64,000 bases of DNA. Source: Burkholderiaceae bacterium (GTDB lineage Bacteria > Pseudomonadota > Gammaproteobacteria > Burkholderiales > Burkholderiaceae_C). The position numbers were made by a program, and so were the translations under genes. Every line of letters starts with the position of its first letter. Positions within the stretch are counted from its first letter, which is position 1. Positions 45,891 to 53,791 of this stretch are shown piece by piece. The stretch covers positions 62,001 through 126,000 of the forward strand of contig JAIRVR010000031.1 of the NCBI GenBank assembly GCA_031253795.1, given 5' to 3'. The notes beneath the pieces are model-generated. The model saw only the letters and a program-made list of their open reading frames with translations, was not told the origin of the DNA and ran no database searches.

Positions 45891-45955
45891 AAACCACCTC
45901 CAGTTTCATCGTCCACCTTAACAAGGTGTCTTTTGAACCGGCAGCAGCCCAGGCC

Positions 45956-46519
45956 TCAGTGACCTGGGGCGTTGGCTGTGTCGCTTCCTTTCAGCTTTGC
46001 TACCAGCGCGACAGCCCGCTCAAGCTTCGCTTGCAACTCAGCCTGAACACGTGGGTTGGACAGCCCTGTCTCTCCACCGCAGGCCACCAGATTGTCGAGC
46101 GCCCATTCTGGCCAGTCCTCAATGTCATCATCCAGCGCGAGCCACGCCTGCGGCTGCCGGCGAATAACGTCGGCGCACACCTGCTGTCCTCGTGACATTG
46201 CCTTGAAAGCAGATTTTGCCCAGGGGTCCGCGCCGTGCACACGCTTGTGGTATGTGCCGCCGATGAATCGCTCGCGCAGCTCAGGAGGAAAACGCTTCAA
46301 CGTCTTGCCATACCCCGGCCACATGCACCAGGTGCTGCTGAGCACAAGTCCGACTTGCGGAAACGGCGCCAGCGCCTCTTCCAGGACAGGAATCCATTCG
46401 AACAACGTTCGATCTGGCCCCGCGTCGGGAGACATGTAGACGCCACGTCTGGCTCGCCACATAACGGCATGGTGTTGAACGACGCCATCTAGATCGAGGT
46501 AAAGAACTACTTCACCCAC
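45956..46519 (-). CDS. HAD-family phosphatase-like protein
   Basis: 187-aa protein with the HAD motif I LYLDLDGVVQHHAVMW near the N-terminus, motif II-like VGLVLSSTWCMWPGYGKTLK and acidic WLALDDDIEDWPEWA as motif III/IV. This is the small HAD type (PF18143-like) named for its presence in Swiss-army-knife RNA repair proteins, so a nucleic-acid-end phosphatase is a reasonable guess. It overlaps the upstream gene by 8 nt, forming a two-gene unit inside the island. Confidence 0.75.
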   Translation of the reverse strand: MGEVVLYLDLDGVVQHHAVMWRARRGVYMSPDAGPDRTLFEWIPVLEEALAPFPQVGLVLSSTWCMWPGYGKTLKRFPPELRERFIGGTYHKRVHGADPWAKSAFKAMSRGQQVCADVIRRQPQAWLALDDDIEDWPEWALDNLVACGGETGLSNPRVQAELQAKLERAVALVAKLKGSDTANAPGH

Positions 46520-46919
46520 CCTCGGCGTCTCCTCGGTTTTCGTTAGAACAGGTGACCGCTTTTTTTTGCTCCCAGCGGTAGATAACGGCCTTCATCGCGG
46601 CCTCAGCGTAGCTGCCGCCGACCACGATGGCGTCATCGACTTGGCACTGCACTAAATCACCCACCACACGGAACTCCGCATTCAAGCTCTGCGCCATCGC
46701 GAGCGCATCCTCTGCTGCGTGAACTTCAAAGGAGACGTTCTGCGCTATACGAACATCGCCGTACAAGGCTACGTGGCGTTCATCTGCGAGGTCTTCGAGC
46801 AGTAGAACAAAGCCTTCTTCTGTGCCGAGCAGCGCGTAGCCTGCGGCACGTGAGAAGCGGTAGGCCGTCTGAGCGTCGCACTGGCGCTCTCGGATGGTGT
46901 CAGACAACATCATTTGCAT
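46512..46919 (-). CDS. Unknown small protein upstream of the HAD gene
   Basis: 135 aa from the Met at 46919 (the track frame begins 15 codons earlier with a Trp/Arg-rich stretch that looks less native). Alpha/beta composition (GYALLGTEEGFVLLLEDLAD, then AEFRVVGDLVQCQVDDAIVV); no motif recognised. Coupled by overlap to the HAD gene and divergent from the XRE gene, with a dyad operator between them. Could be a sensor or an inhibitor partner of the HAD protein; undetermined. Confidence 0.6.
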   Translation of the reverse strand: MQMMLSDTIRERQCDAQTAYRFSRAAGYALLGTEEGFVLLLEDLADERHVALYGDVRIAQNVSFEVHAAEDALAMAQSLNAEFRVVGDLVQCQVDDAIVVGGSYAEAAMKAVIYRWEQKKAVTCSNENRGDAEGG

Positions 46920-46979
46920 TTTTTGTGCAGGCTTGCCACGGACCCACAGATGTAAGAATGGCAAGTAGTCGAATATAGA

Positions 46980-46998
46980 ATAGTCAATTTTGGACTAT
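46980..46998. promoter_or_regulatory. Dyad operator ATAGTC-N7-GACTAT
   Basis: A perfect inverted repeat (arms ATAGTC and GACTAT, 7-nt spacer AATTTTG) between the divergent unknown/HAD genes and the XRE gene. Outer half-sites AGTCGAATA (46966) and GAAGTTGGACT (47001) repeat part of the arms. It is well placed as the XRE autoregulatory site. Confidence 0.6.
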
Positions 46999-47039
46999 AC
47001 GAAGTTGGACTGCAAGCTTTCGATGTTTTTGAAGCATCG

Positions 47040-47300
47040 ATGGACAAGTCAATTTACTCAACGGAGTACACACTCTTCTTGGCGCTCTTGCGTGGAGCGC
47101 GAGAGGAGGTTGGTGTGTCCCAGACGAAGCTTGCCGAGGCCCTGGGGGTGACTCAGACGTTCATCAGCAAATGTGAACGTGGGGAACGACGCCTAGACGT
47201 GGTGGAGCTCCACAAGTGGTGCCGGTGTCTTGGGCTTGAGCTCGACCAGTTTGCTGCACAGCTGGTCAAGGCCTACGTTCAGCTGCCAGCTACTGCCTGA
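47040..47300 (+). CDS. XRE-family HTH regulator
   Basis: 86-aa Cro/CI-type repressor: LLRGAREEVGVSQTKLAEAL followed by GVTQTFISKCERGERRLDVV, a complete HTH of five helices. Divergent from the unknown/HAD pair across a 120-bp gap containing the ATAGTC dyad. Likely represses itself and the pair, as in toxin-antitoxin and defence loci. The C-terminus (LVKAYVQLPATA) is short. Confidence 0.88.
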   Translation: MDKSIYSTEYTLFLALLRGAREEVGVSQTKLAEALGVTQTFISKCERGERRLDVVELHKWCRCLGLELDQFAAQLVKAYVQLPATA

Positions 47301-47438
47301 TTGATGCTTTCGGGTCGAGTGGAGGCGTCCTGTACAGACGCCAGGGCCGTTACGCAAAGCCAAGCGTCTTCCTCGATACCTGCCGAGCAGAGTTTCACGA
47401 ATGCCGCCTCCGACCGAGAGCTCACGTGTCCGGTACGA

Positions 47439-47457
47439 GCCTAGCTCGATGCTAGGC
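47439..47457 (-). terminator. Hairpin overlapping the ABC ATPase stop codon
   Basis: GCCTAGC-ATCGA-GCTAGGC, a perfect 7-bp stem with a 5-nt loop, spans the TAG stop of the ABC ATPase gene at the end of the three-gene operon. No U-tract follows, so a Rho-independent terminator is not certain. Confidence 0.4.
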
Positions 47458-49524
47458 AGTCAAAGGCTGAATAACCTTGCCATCCCACTGGATCAGTTTG
47501 AAATCGAGTCCCGTCGTCGCTTCTTTGAAGACTGACTCATTTTCATCGAAAGATGCTGCAACAATAGACTGAAGACTAGGCTGCTGAATTAACAACTGAA
47601 GCAGCGAGCGCTGGCTTGCAGATCGCATTGAGTGTTGACCAGGCTCATCCATGAGCAAAATGCCTGGGTGATGACCCTCGAATCCACGCGTAGCCGACGT
47701 CTGATACAACGCCAAAAGGTAGCTCCAGATCAGGCGAACAAAATCGCTCGCACTTGAGTCAGCAGTAAGGTTAGTCTGAGTTCTTGTGCGGTCTTCACGA
47801 CTACTTTGAATCTCGCGAAGCTCCAAATCAAAAAGGATAGGCGTCAGGGTATCGAGGCTTATGCGTACATTTGAGATTTCGGCACTCTCGTAACCAAATG
47901 AACTAGCATTGGCTCTAAAGTTCTTTTCAAAGAGCGAAATCCTTTCAAAATCATCCGCGTTATATGCCTCTTTTGGCAAGGACCGCCTAGAAACCTGGTT
48001 CGCTGCTAACCGGTCAGAAATCGCTTTCAGTTTTATTTTCAAGGCCGATGCTTGTTCTTCGAGCGCCTGTAGGTTGGACAGCTCCAACTCAATTTGAATC
48101 TGCCGCCGAACAATAGCACGCGACTCAGAAACACCCGCACTCACATCTCCACGCAACGAATTTCGATAATCATGAGACGCTGCCAAGCGATCTGCTATAC
48201 CAATCACAGTAATCTCAGACTGATGAATCTCCTCAACTGCTCCATTTATTTGACTCTGCAGCATCTTGCGCTGACTGTTCAGATAATCAATGTTTGTTTC
48301 AAGGTCCATTTGCGGCCCAGTAACAATTCCAAGCAACAGAGTGTCGTCGACTGCTTGATGACAGGTCGGGCAGTGGTCTGTAGCCACTTCAAGGTCCATT
48401 TGAGCACCAAGGCTACGAAGCTTTTGCGCCGTTTTATTGCGTTCGACATCTTCATTGGCTGCAGCCAAAAGTAGGCGTAACTCATCCAGGGCTGCCTTCT
48501 GCAGCGTCAGGTTTGTTGTTGCTCGCTCATGCAGCACACTAAGCCGTTGCAACTCAGCTGATGTCGCCTCGAGCTCCTGCAGTGCCTCCGCGCCAGACGC
48601 CTTGCCGTAGGCATCAGCTTTCTCCCCCAGACGTTGGTGTTCATCTCGAAGTTTACTTAACTGTTCTTGCAGGGAGATTTTCTTGTTCCCATCAGGCTTA
48701 ACGAGTAGAACCGCCGTCACATCGAAGGTTGATACCGGAGTTGGCGACAGTCCATCAATGACAATATTATTCGCTGTGGCGGCTTGACGAAATATATCGT
48801 AAATTTTTCGCCAATCCGAGTCAATCGCCACAGAGGCCGCATCCAACTCAGCACGCTTGGCCTGCCTTTCGAAAACACCCAATCCAAGTAGGAATTCAGT
48901 GACTCGTATCCGTGCATCACGAATTCCAAAAAATGGAATATTGGCAATGTAGTCCGTCCACCCACGCTTCTGCTCCACCGCAAGAGCGGCAAAGATTGTT
49001 TGCAAGTACAGCTTGGCCAGCCCTCCATTTGTCGTGGGAACTTGAGGTAGCTGATAGCCCATGAAACCTTCTAGAAACTGGAAATAACCTTCCTGCTTCT
49101 GCGCGCTGCCCGGATCAAAAAGATAAGTTGGCAGTGGTGTACCAAGCTCAATACCTTGAGTAAGGTGAGCCCCCTCGAAAATTTCAACAAGCTTGTCCTG
49201 GCGTACTGAATCACGGACTGCTCGACGCAGCGTCACGCTGCGCCCCGATGAATTTTCCAGTTCGACAAAGACTTCTGAGCGATCTACGTTGACACGGCTT
49301 CCGCCTTGCACGAAATAGTCTTTGACCGCATAGTTCAGAACTTTTTCGCCCTTCCCCCCAATCAGCTCCTCCATTCCTAAGCCGAAAATAAGGGTGTTGT
49401 AGAGCGTACTCTTGCCACTAGAGTTGCTGCCCCTAATAACAGTTAGATTGCGACTAAATTCGAATTCAAATCCGTACTCACCTTGCGCAGTTGAAATTCT
49501 TAGCTTAACGGCTCTGATCTTCAT
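47452..49524 (-). CDS. Zinc-hook ABC ATPase, probable ABC-3C system ATPase
   Basis: 690-aa SMC/Rad50-like ATPase. Walker A at the N-terminus (VIRGSNSSGKSTLYNTLIFG), a long coiled-coil middle (about 280-560, for example LRDEHQRLGEKADAYGKASG) with a zinc-hook CxxC (ATDHCPTCHQAVDD, about residue 385), and C-terminal Walker B GILLMDEPGQHSM with the D-loop. The start at 49524 overlaps the upstream middle-component gene by ATGA. Last gene of the operon nuclease-like, middle component, ATPase, the layout of ABC-three-component systems (Krishnan, Aravind and colleagues). It should detect or remodel foreign nucleic acid and drive the effector. The ABC class is certain; the 3C assignment is inferred. 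Confidence 0.85.
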   Translation of the reverse strand: MKIRAVKLRISTAQGEYGFEFEFSRNLTVIRGSNSSGKSTLYNTLIFGLGMEELIGGKGEKVLNYAVKDYFVQGGSRVNVDRSEVFVELENSSGRSVTLRRAVRDSVRQDKLVEIFEGAHLTQGIELGTPLPTYLFDPGSAQKQEGYFQFLEGFMGYQLPQVPTTNGGLAKLYLQTIFAALAVEQKRGWTDYIANIPFFGIRDARIRVTEFLLGLGVFERQAKRAELDAASVAIDSDWRKIYDIFRQAATANNIVIDGLSPTPVSTFDVTAVLLVKPDGNKKISLQEQLSKLRDEHQRLGEKADAYGKASGAEALQELEATSAELQRLSVLHERATTNLTLQKAALDELRLLLAAANEDVERNKTAQKLRSLGAQMDLEVATDHCPTCHQAVDDTLLLGIVTGPQMDLETNIDYLNSQRKMLQSQINGAVEEIHQSEITVIGIADRLAASHDYRNSLRGDVSAGVSESRAIVRRQIQIELELSNLQALEEQASALKIKLKAISDRLAANQVSRRSLPKEAYNADDFERISLFEKNFRANASSFGYESAEISNVRISLDTLTPILFDLELREIQSSREDRTRTQTNLTADSSASDFVRLIWSYLLALYQTSATRGFEGHHPGILLMDEPGQHSMRSASQRSLLQLLIQQPSLQSIVAASFDENESVFKEATTGLDFKLIQWDGKVIQPLTA

Positions 49525-49994
49525 GCCGACTCCCATCCCTTTGCGACCGTTTTGACCATGTCTTCGGTAATTCCTTTGCCGATTTGTGCCAAAAGCGTAC
49601 GCTCCGGGGCAAAGGCGCCAGCTTCCCTGAGGACCTCCGTGATGAAGGTTCGGCCTTTTTCGGCTAGTTGGTATCCAGTCGATGTAGGCTCAATCAAATC
49701 CTCAGCTACCGCGAACCGAATAGCGATTGCAAGCGCAGGGTCGAATCCCCAAGCTGTAATGTTGAGTGCCTTAGCCTTCGTTGCATCAACCAGCTTCTGC
49801 ATTCGCTCTGCGCTTTTCATGGCCCAGTTAAATAGATGCAGGCGGGGCAGAGTAGACTTTCCACCCCGGGAAGACATGTCCAAGACCAAGAGCAATTGGG
49901 TGATCTTGTAGAGTGGTCTGTGCTCAACAAGCACTGGCGACGGCCGCCGGACGAAACGTAGACGCCGAGGTGACGAAATAACCGTTTCAGTCAT
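49521..49994 (-). CDS. Probable ABC-3C middle component
   Basis: 157-aa protein from MTETVISSPRRLRFVRRPSP. The segment PLYKITQLLLVLDMSSRGGK followed by STLPRLHLFNWAMKSAER looks like the middle-component family of ABC-three-component systems: a small winged-helix-like linker between effector and ATPase. C-terminal half: LIEPTSTGYQLAEKGRTFIT. Start chosen at 49994; it overlaps the upstream gene by 8 nt and the ATPase gene by 4 nt, so all three proteins are made in a fixed ratio. Family call from memory of the pattern, not from a search. Confidence 0.6.
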   Translation of the reverse strand: MTETVISSPRRLRFVRRPSPVLVEHRPLYKITQLLLVLDMSSRGGKSTLPRLHLFNWAMKSAERMQKLVDATKAKALNITAWGFDPALAIAIRFAVAEDLIEPTSTGYQLAEKGRTFITEVLREAGAFAPERTLLAQIGKGITEDMVKTVAKGWESA

Positions 49995-50967
49995 AGTCGA
50001 CCTCGCAAACGGCAATCCATCTTGCAACGATCAACCGCGCGATTTGCGAAGCACCGGTCTCGTCGATAGCTGGGGCGAGGTCTTTAACGATTCGCTCAGT
50101 AAGACCAACACGAATCTTCTCTGTCAGCTCCTGAGGCGTTCCCTCCCACGTAACACAGGTTTCTCCGATGTCGGCTTCGTATCCATTGATGAGTCGTGCG
50201 AGCCGAGAATGCACTGTAGGTGCTGTATCGTTTATTCGCTTTAAGTGAAGACCGTGGTCAAGAAACTCCCTTAGCGTGCTTGCGTATAAGCGATTTACTT
50301 TTGCCTCTAGCTTGTCGGCAGAGACGTGAGCCAGTCGTGCGCGCGTTTTGCGCATAACGTTCTTCTCGTAAACCTCCGCGCTATCAGTCAAAACAGGCAA
50401 GACTGCAGGCAGGCCACCAAAATCGAGTGCCCGCCCGACGGCCTGCTGTATCTCCTGAATCTCAGTCGCATAGTGGTCAGCATCGTGCACCAGAATCTGA
50501 AAGTCGGCATCCAGGATGGAAAGATTCCACCCTCGAACTTCACCCTCCTTAGTTTGGGCATGCTTTATGAGGTCGTTATGCGCGATGGTGGGCGTCACCA
50601 AGTGCCACCGCCGCAGCTTGGTTGACCCCAAAATTTTCAGCAAATCAGCTTGATTGCTCTGGAGCTTGTTCAGGTCCGAGGTGATCTTGTTCCGTTGCTT
50701 TTCGTAGAGCTCTCTCGTCGAGTAAGCCTTCTCGGGGCAATAGCATTGGTACCCACAGCCCGTAGTCTTCGTGAAGCCTTCGAGGCCGTAGTCGCCGGGA
50801 GTCGCCGGAATATGGAGGTATCCGTCGACTGTGAACTTGCGCTTGAAGACCAATTGGCAAAGCCGTTCCCAACTGTTCCCGTCGAATGGACCGTATGCAG
50901 TCTGGTACACAGTATCGATCAGCCGCGACGCGACGCGGAACAGCCAACAGCCACTGCTTTTGAGCAA
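49987..50967 (-). CDS. Nuclease-like first component of the probable ABC-3C system
   Basis: About 326 aa. The N-terminal domain reads YGPFDGNSWERLCQLVFKRK, then ATPGDYGLEGFTKTTGCGYQ and CYCPEKAYSTRELYEKQRNK. The G-D-x-G-x-E-G...Q-C pattern is that of Mrr/PD-(D/E)xK-like nucleases, although the final Lys is replaced (QCYCPE), so activity may be altered. The rest is helical with no recognised motif. No ATG gives a sensible start: the track Met codons lie in a Cys-rich, non-protein-like stretch. I use the TTG at 50967; a GTG at 50910 is an alternative. First gene of the coupled operon. Confidence 0.6.
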   Translation of the reverse strand: MLKSSGCWLFRVASRLIDTVYQTAYGPFDGNSWERLCQLVFKRKFTVDGYLHIPATPGDYGLEGFTKTTGCGYQCYCPEKAYSTRELYEKQRNKITSDLNKLQSNQADLLKILGSTKLRRWHLVTPTIAHNDLIKHAQTKEGEVRGWNLSILDADFQILVHDADHYATEIQEIQQAVGRALDFGGLPAVLPVLTDSAEVYEKNVMRKTRARLAHVSADKLEAKVNRLYASTLREFLDHGLHLKRINDTAPTVHSRLARLINGYEADIGETCVTWEGTPQELTEKIRVGLTERIVKDLAPAIDETGASQIARLIVARWIAVCEVDYD

Positions 50968-51483
50968 AGCAATGCAAGTGCGGTGTAGTGAACGTGATGT
51001 GTAGTGCTTTGCCCTGTGCGCAAGCGGCTCTCCCTGATCGCTACCGCTGCGGATGCAGCACAAACTTACCCCGCGGTGCTTGGTTTGTGCACATTGTTCG
51101 ATACAAATGGTTGCTTGTAAAGCAAGTTTGCGAAATTGCTGAACGAAGTTGGGGAAGCCAATGTGCGGCGCAAGGGGGCGCTGTGTACAGTTGCATGAGT
51201 TGGCCATGCAACACTGTACATAATTACAGCCACATGTGCACGACCCATACGCGCTTTGTGGCATCCATGGCACTCGAAAGTAGCGGATCACCTTTGCTTA
51301 TCTGGCCTCCCCCGTAGGCGCCTGCCATACAGTGCTTGTCGAGGCCACGAGAGGGCGAGGAGGTGTGGCTATGCCGTCATGAGGCTCTTGTCTGACTGTT
51401 GGATCATCAGTGCTTTTTTGGATAGGTGGCTTGGTACGGAGGCGCCACATGAATGTCGGATTTCCGACTCAAGAGGCGAATTT
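50968..51483. other. Gap between the ABC-3C operon and the recombinase block
   Basis: About 515 bp without a convincing gene; frames here are Cys-rich or broken. It should hold the promoter of the minus-strand ABC-3C operon and the end of the recombinase operon. A bulged inverted repeat, GTACAGTTGCATG/CATGCAACACTGTAC, lies at 51185-51219. Confidence 0.5.
51185..51219. repeat. Long bulged inverted repeat
   Basis: GTACAGTTGCATG, a 9-nt spacer region and CATGCAACACTGTAC. The arms match except for a 2-nt bulge. No U-tract on either strand. It may separate the transcription units or be an operator of the ABC-3C operon. Confidence 0.5.
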
Positions 51484-51933
51484 TCACAAACGCGGCAGCT
51501 TGCTGGTCTGCGAACGATGATGCGGTTTAATGGTTGTTACGCCGGACTCCCGCAGGGAGACTTGCTGCTGCAAGCTGGCCACCAAGAGTAAAAGCCGAGC
51601 GTTCTCACTAGCAAGCCCTCGGTTCTCCTGTTTGAGCGCTGCAAGCTCCTCCCTCAGTTCACTTTTCTGAACTTCGGCCTTCTCTGCCGCTACCCGTTGC
51701 TTCTCCAACAATTGCTGCGGGCTCCGACCACCAGCCTTACGGATCTCATCGGCGATGTCAGCATATTTGTTATGGATCAACGCGTGGCTGACCCCGGCCT
51801 CGCGAGCAACGGCACTGATAGAAGGGCCAACTTTCTGGCCCGCCCGTTCGGCATCACGCTTGAGCTTTGCAAACGCAAACATCAACCGTTTTCTGGTCGG
51901 AATCTCGCTAGCCACCAGAGGCCTCCCTCTCAT
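51484..51933 (-). CDS. TnpC-like coiled-coil protein of the recombinase block
   Basis: 149 aa: N-terminal HTH-like part (VGPSISAVAREAGVSHALIH, then NKYADIADEIRKAGG) and a long coiled coil (VQKSELREELAALKQENRGL, then ASENARLLLLVASLQQQVSL). This matches the DUF6262/TnpC-type accessory of Tn554-family transposition modules, which affects orientation or frequency of insertion. It overlaps the upstream recombinase gene by 26 nt and is the last gene of the operon. Confidence 0.75.
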   Translation of the reverse strand: MRGRPLVASEIPTRKRLMFAFAKLKRDAERAGQKVGPSISAVAREAGVSHALIHNKYADIADEIRKAGGRSPQQLLEKQRVAAEKAEVQKSELREELAALKQENRGLASENARLLLLVASLQQQVSLRESGVTTIKPHHRSQTSKLPRL

Positions 51934-53791
51934 CTTTTGTCAACCGTGTGAGGATGGCATCGGCAGCGAGGAGCCCAGCCTTCGCCTTCGCTCGCCCACC
52001 TGGTCCAATGTCATCGAGTTCGAGCAACTCCTCATGGTCACGACGAAGATGTTGCCAAACCTCCGTGAATGTGTTGTCGATGACTCCATTGCCGCAATCT
52101 CCACAGCTTGGCGCTTCGAAAAGCCCTCTGCCACCGCAGTCCTGTGCCTCAGCAAGGCACCAGCTATGCCCGGTGCTACGGATATTTATCCCATCACAAA
52201 TGCTCTCAACAAACTCGCGCCGAGACTTGAATAGCATCGGCTGATGGTTTTTTCCTGCATATGCCTTTATGCGATTGCCAAAACCACCGGCCAAAGGAGT
52301 TGAGTCCTCCAACCAGTGATCTATCAATGATGAATCGAAATAGGTATTTTCTTCCTCAATGAGTTCGTAAAGATCGCGGTCAGTCTCGGTAAGCTCCGCG
52401 TACCACTGGGTCAGTAGCAAACTGCTATGTTTGAAGTGCTGCTGCAACGTTGCTAGGTCAATACGCGGCCCCTTGTTCAAATGCACCGCTATCACGGCAT
52501 ACGTTCTACGAAACCGATGCGTTGCAAGCGGGGAGCCAAATCTGAGCCCCATCCGTTCACCGAAGGCTTTGAGCTGCTTGTTGTGCGACTTTGTGTCAGT
52601 CGAGACCACACCACGCGAAGAGTCGCTCAAAAACAGACGGTTGGCATTTCGCTCAAGCTCCAGCACTGATACCGCTAGGCGTGCTCTAGCCGCATCGGTG
52701 TCTGCGTGTGCAAGCAGTTCTCGCGTCTCGGAAAGCTCTTTGGCGATGCGAAGCCGCAAGGGTGCAGAGTGCCATTCAAGTGCATCCACAGCCTCCTTTG
52801 CAATCGCTGGAGCTAGCCAGCGCATAGGGCCATCACCGATTTTGCGAGTTGCGGATTTCAACCACCAGTACGTTTCCCCATCGACCTTCTGGGAGTAGAC
52901 GCACCCCACGTTGGTTTCGCCTAGTTCATGGACGCGGCACCCTGTCGTCAGGGCTAGAACAACGTACGCTGCAGTGCGGATGTCGCTAACAGCAGACTCG
53001 AATTGGTGGACGTCTCGAAAGCCGGCCGCCCAGATCACATGGCGCTTAACGCTCTCACCCCACTTCTTGCGATCCACATCACTCTTTGCTTCAGCCCACC
53101 GTTCTGCGAGGTCATCGCGCAAGCGAAGCAACTCAGCAGCTCTCGCGAGGTGCGCTCGGGCTGAGACAAACAGGCTTGAAGCTTCAGCAAGTGGTAGGAG
53201 TTCCGTACGACGCTCCTTGCCGGCCTCGGGCTCCCACAGGGGACCGACCTGATCAAAACTTAGCTCCCTGACGGCCTCTTCTGTGAAACTGTCCACCAAC
53301 ACTGCTCGCAGCTCGTACACCTTGCGAAGTACGGAAATGTGATGAGCCAAGGTTCGATCATGAACCCCACTATCACGAAGCTTTTGTAGATAGTTTCGGA
53401 GGTCAAACGCCCGGACGTCGGCGAAACGCCTGATGTCAATTGAATCGCACCACTTCGCGAAGGCGTTCAGGACAACATGCCGCTTGGGGACGGTTGCTGG
53501 GTCCAGTTGCTGGCCACCAGGGGCTGCCTTGAACGTAAAAGCTGCCGCAGCGCTCCGCATCGAAGGTCTCCAGTCCTCAGGAGTCTTCTTCCACACAATC
53601 TCCTTGTCCTGCTTGCCTCTAGCAGCATGAGGGAAGAATGGCGTGTAGTCCCAATTTTCATCCCCATAACAAGAAAGTGGAATTTCTCGTCCATCGGCCA
53701 TCTTCACGTACGAAATGACGAGTTTGTCTCGATCCTCCGATGTCAAGAGCTCCGGCGATGAGTGCGCTTGGTAGGATTTAGCGACACTCAT
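51908..53791 (-). CDS. Tyrosine recombinase 3 (TnpB-like)
   Basis: 627-aa phage-integrase-fold protein. SAM-like core-binding domain around 95-160 (FAKWCDSIDIRRFADVRAFD). Catalytic residues: Arg in VLALTTGCRVHELGE, His-x-x-Arg in LATHRFRRTYAVIAV, His and Tyr in QHFKHSSLLLTQWYAELTET. The C-terminal extension has Cys-rich CLAEAQDCGGRG and EAPSCGDCGNGVI, a possible zinc site, as in the large TnpB of Tn554. The ATG overlaps the stop of recombinase 2 by 1 nt. Probably active. Confidence 0.88.
   Translation of the reverse strand: MSVAKSYQAHSSPELLTSEDRDKLVISYVKMADGREIPLSCYGDENWDYTPFFPHAARGKQDKEIVWKKTPEDWRPSMRSAAAAFTFKAAPGGQQLDPATVPKRHVVLNAFAKWCDSIDIRRFADVRAFDLRNYLQKLRDSGVHDRTLAHHISVLRKVYELRAVLVDSFTEEAVRELSFDQVGPLWEPEAGKERRTELLPLAEASSLFVSARAHLARAAELLRLRDDLAERWAEAKSDVDRKKWGESVKRHVIWAAGFRDVHQFESAVSDIRTAAYVVLALTTGCRVHELGETNVGCVYSQKVDGETYWWLKSATRKIGDGPMRWLAPAIAKEAVDALEWHSAPLRLRIAKELSETRELLAHADTDAARARLAVSVLELERNANRLFLSDSSRGVVSTDTKSHNKQLKAFGERMGLRFGSPLATHRFRRTYAVIAVHLNKGPRIDLATLQQHFKHSSLLLTQWYAELTETDRDLYELIEEENTYFDSSLIDHWLEDSTPLAGGFGNRIKAYAGKNHQPMLFKSRREFVESICDGINIRSTGHSWCLAEAQDCGGRGLFEAPSCGDCGNGVIDNTFTEVWQHLRRDHEELLELDDIGPGGRAKAKAGLLAADAILTRLTKDEREASGG

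Noticed and set aside
47324-47342. GGCGTC/GACGCC hairpin after the XRE gene
   Set aside because: Six-bp stem without T-run; too weak to call a terminator.
51185-51219. Inverted repeat as a terminator
   Set aside because: No U-tract on either strand; kept only as a repeat or possible operator.
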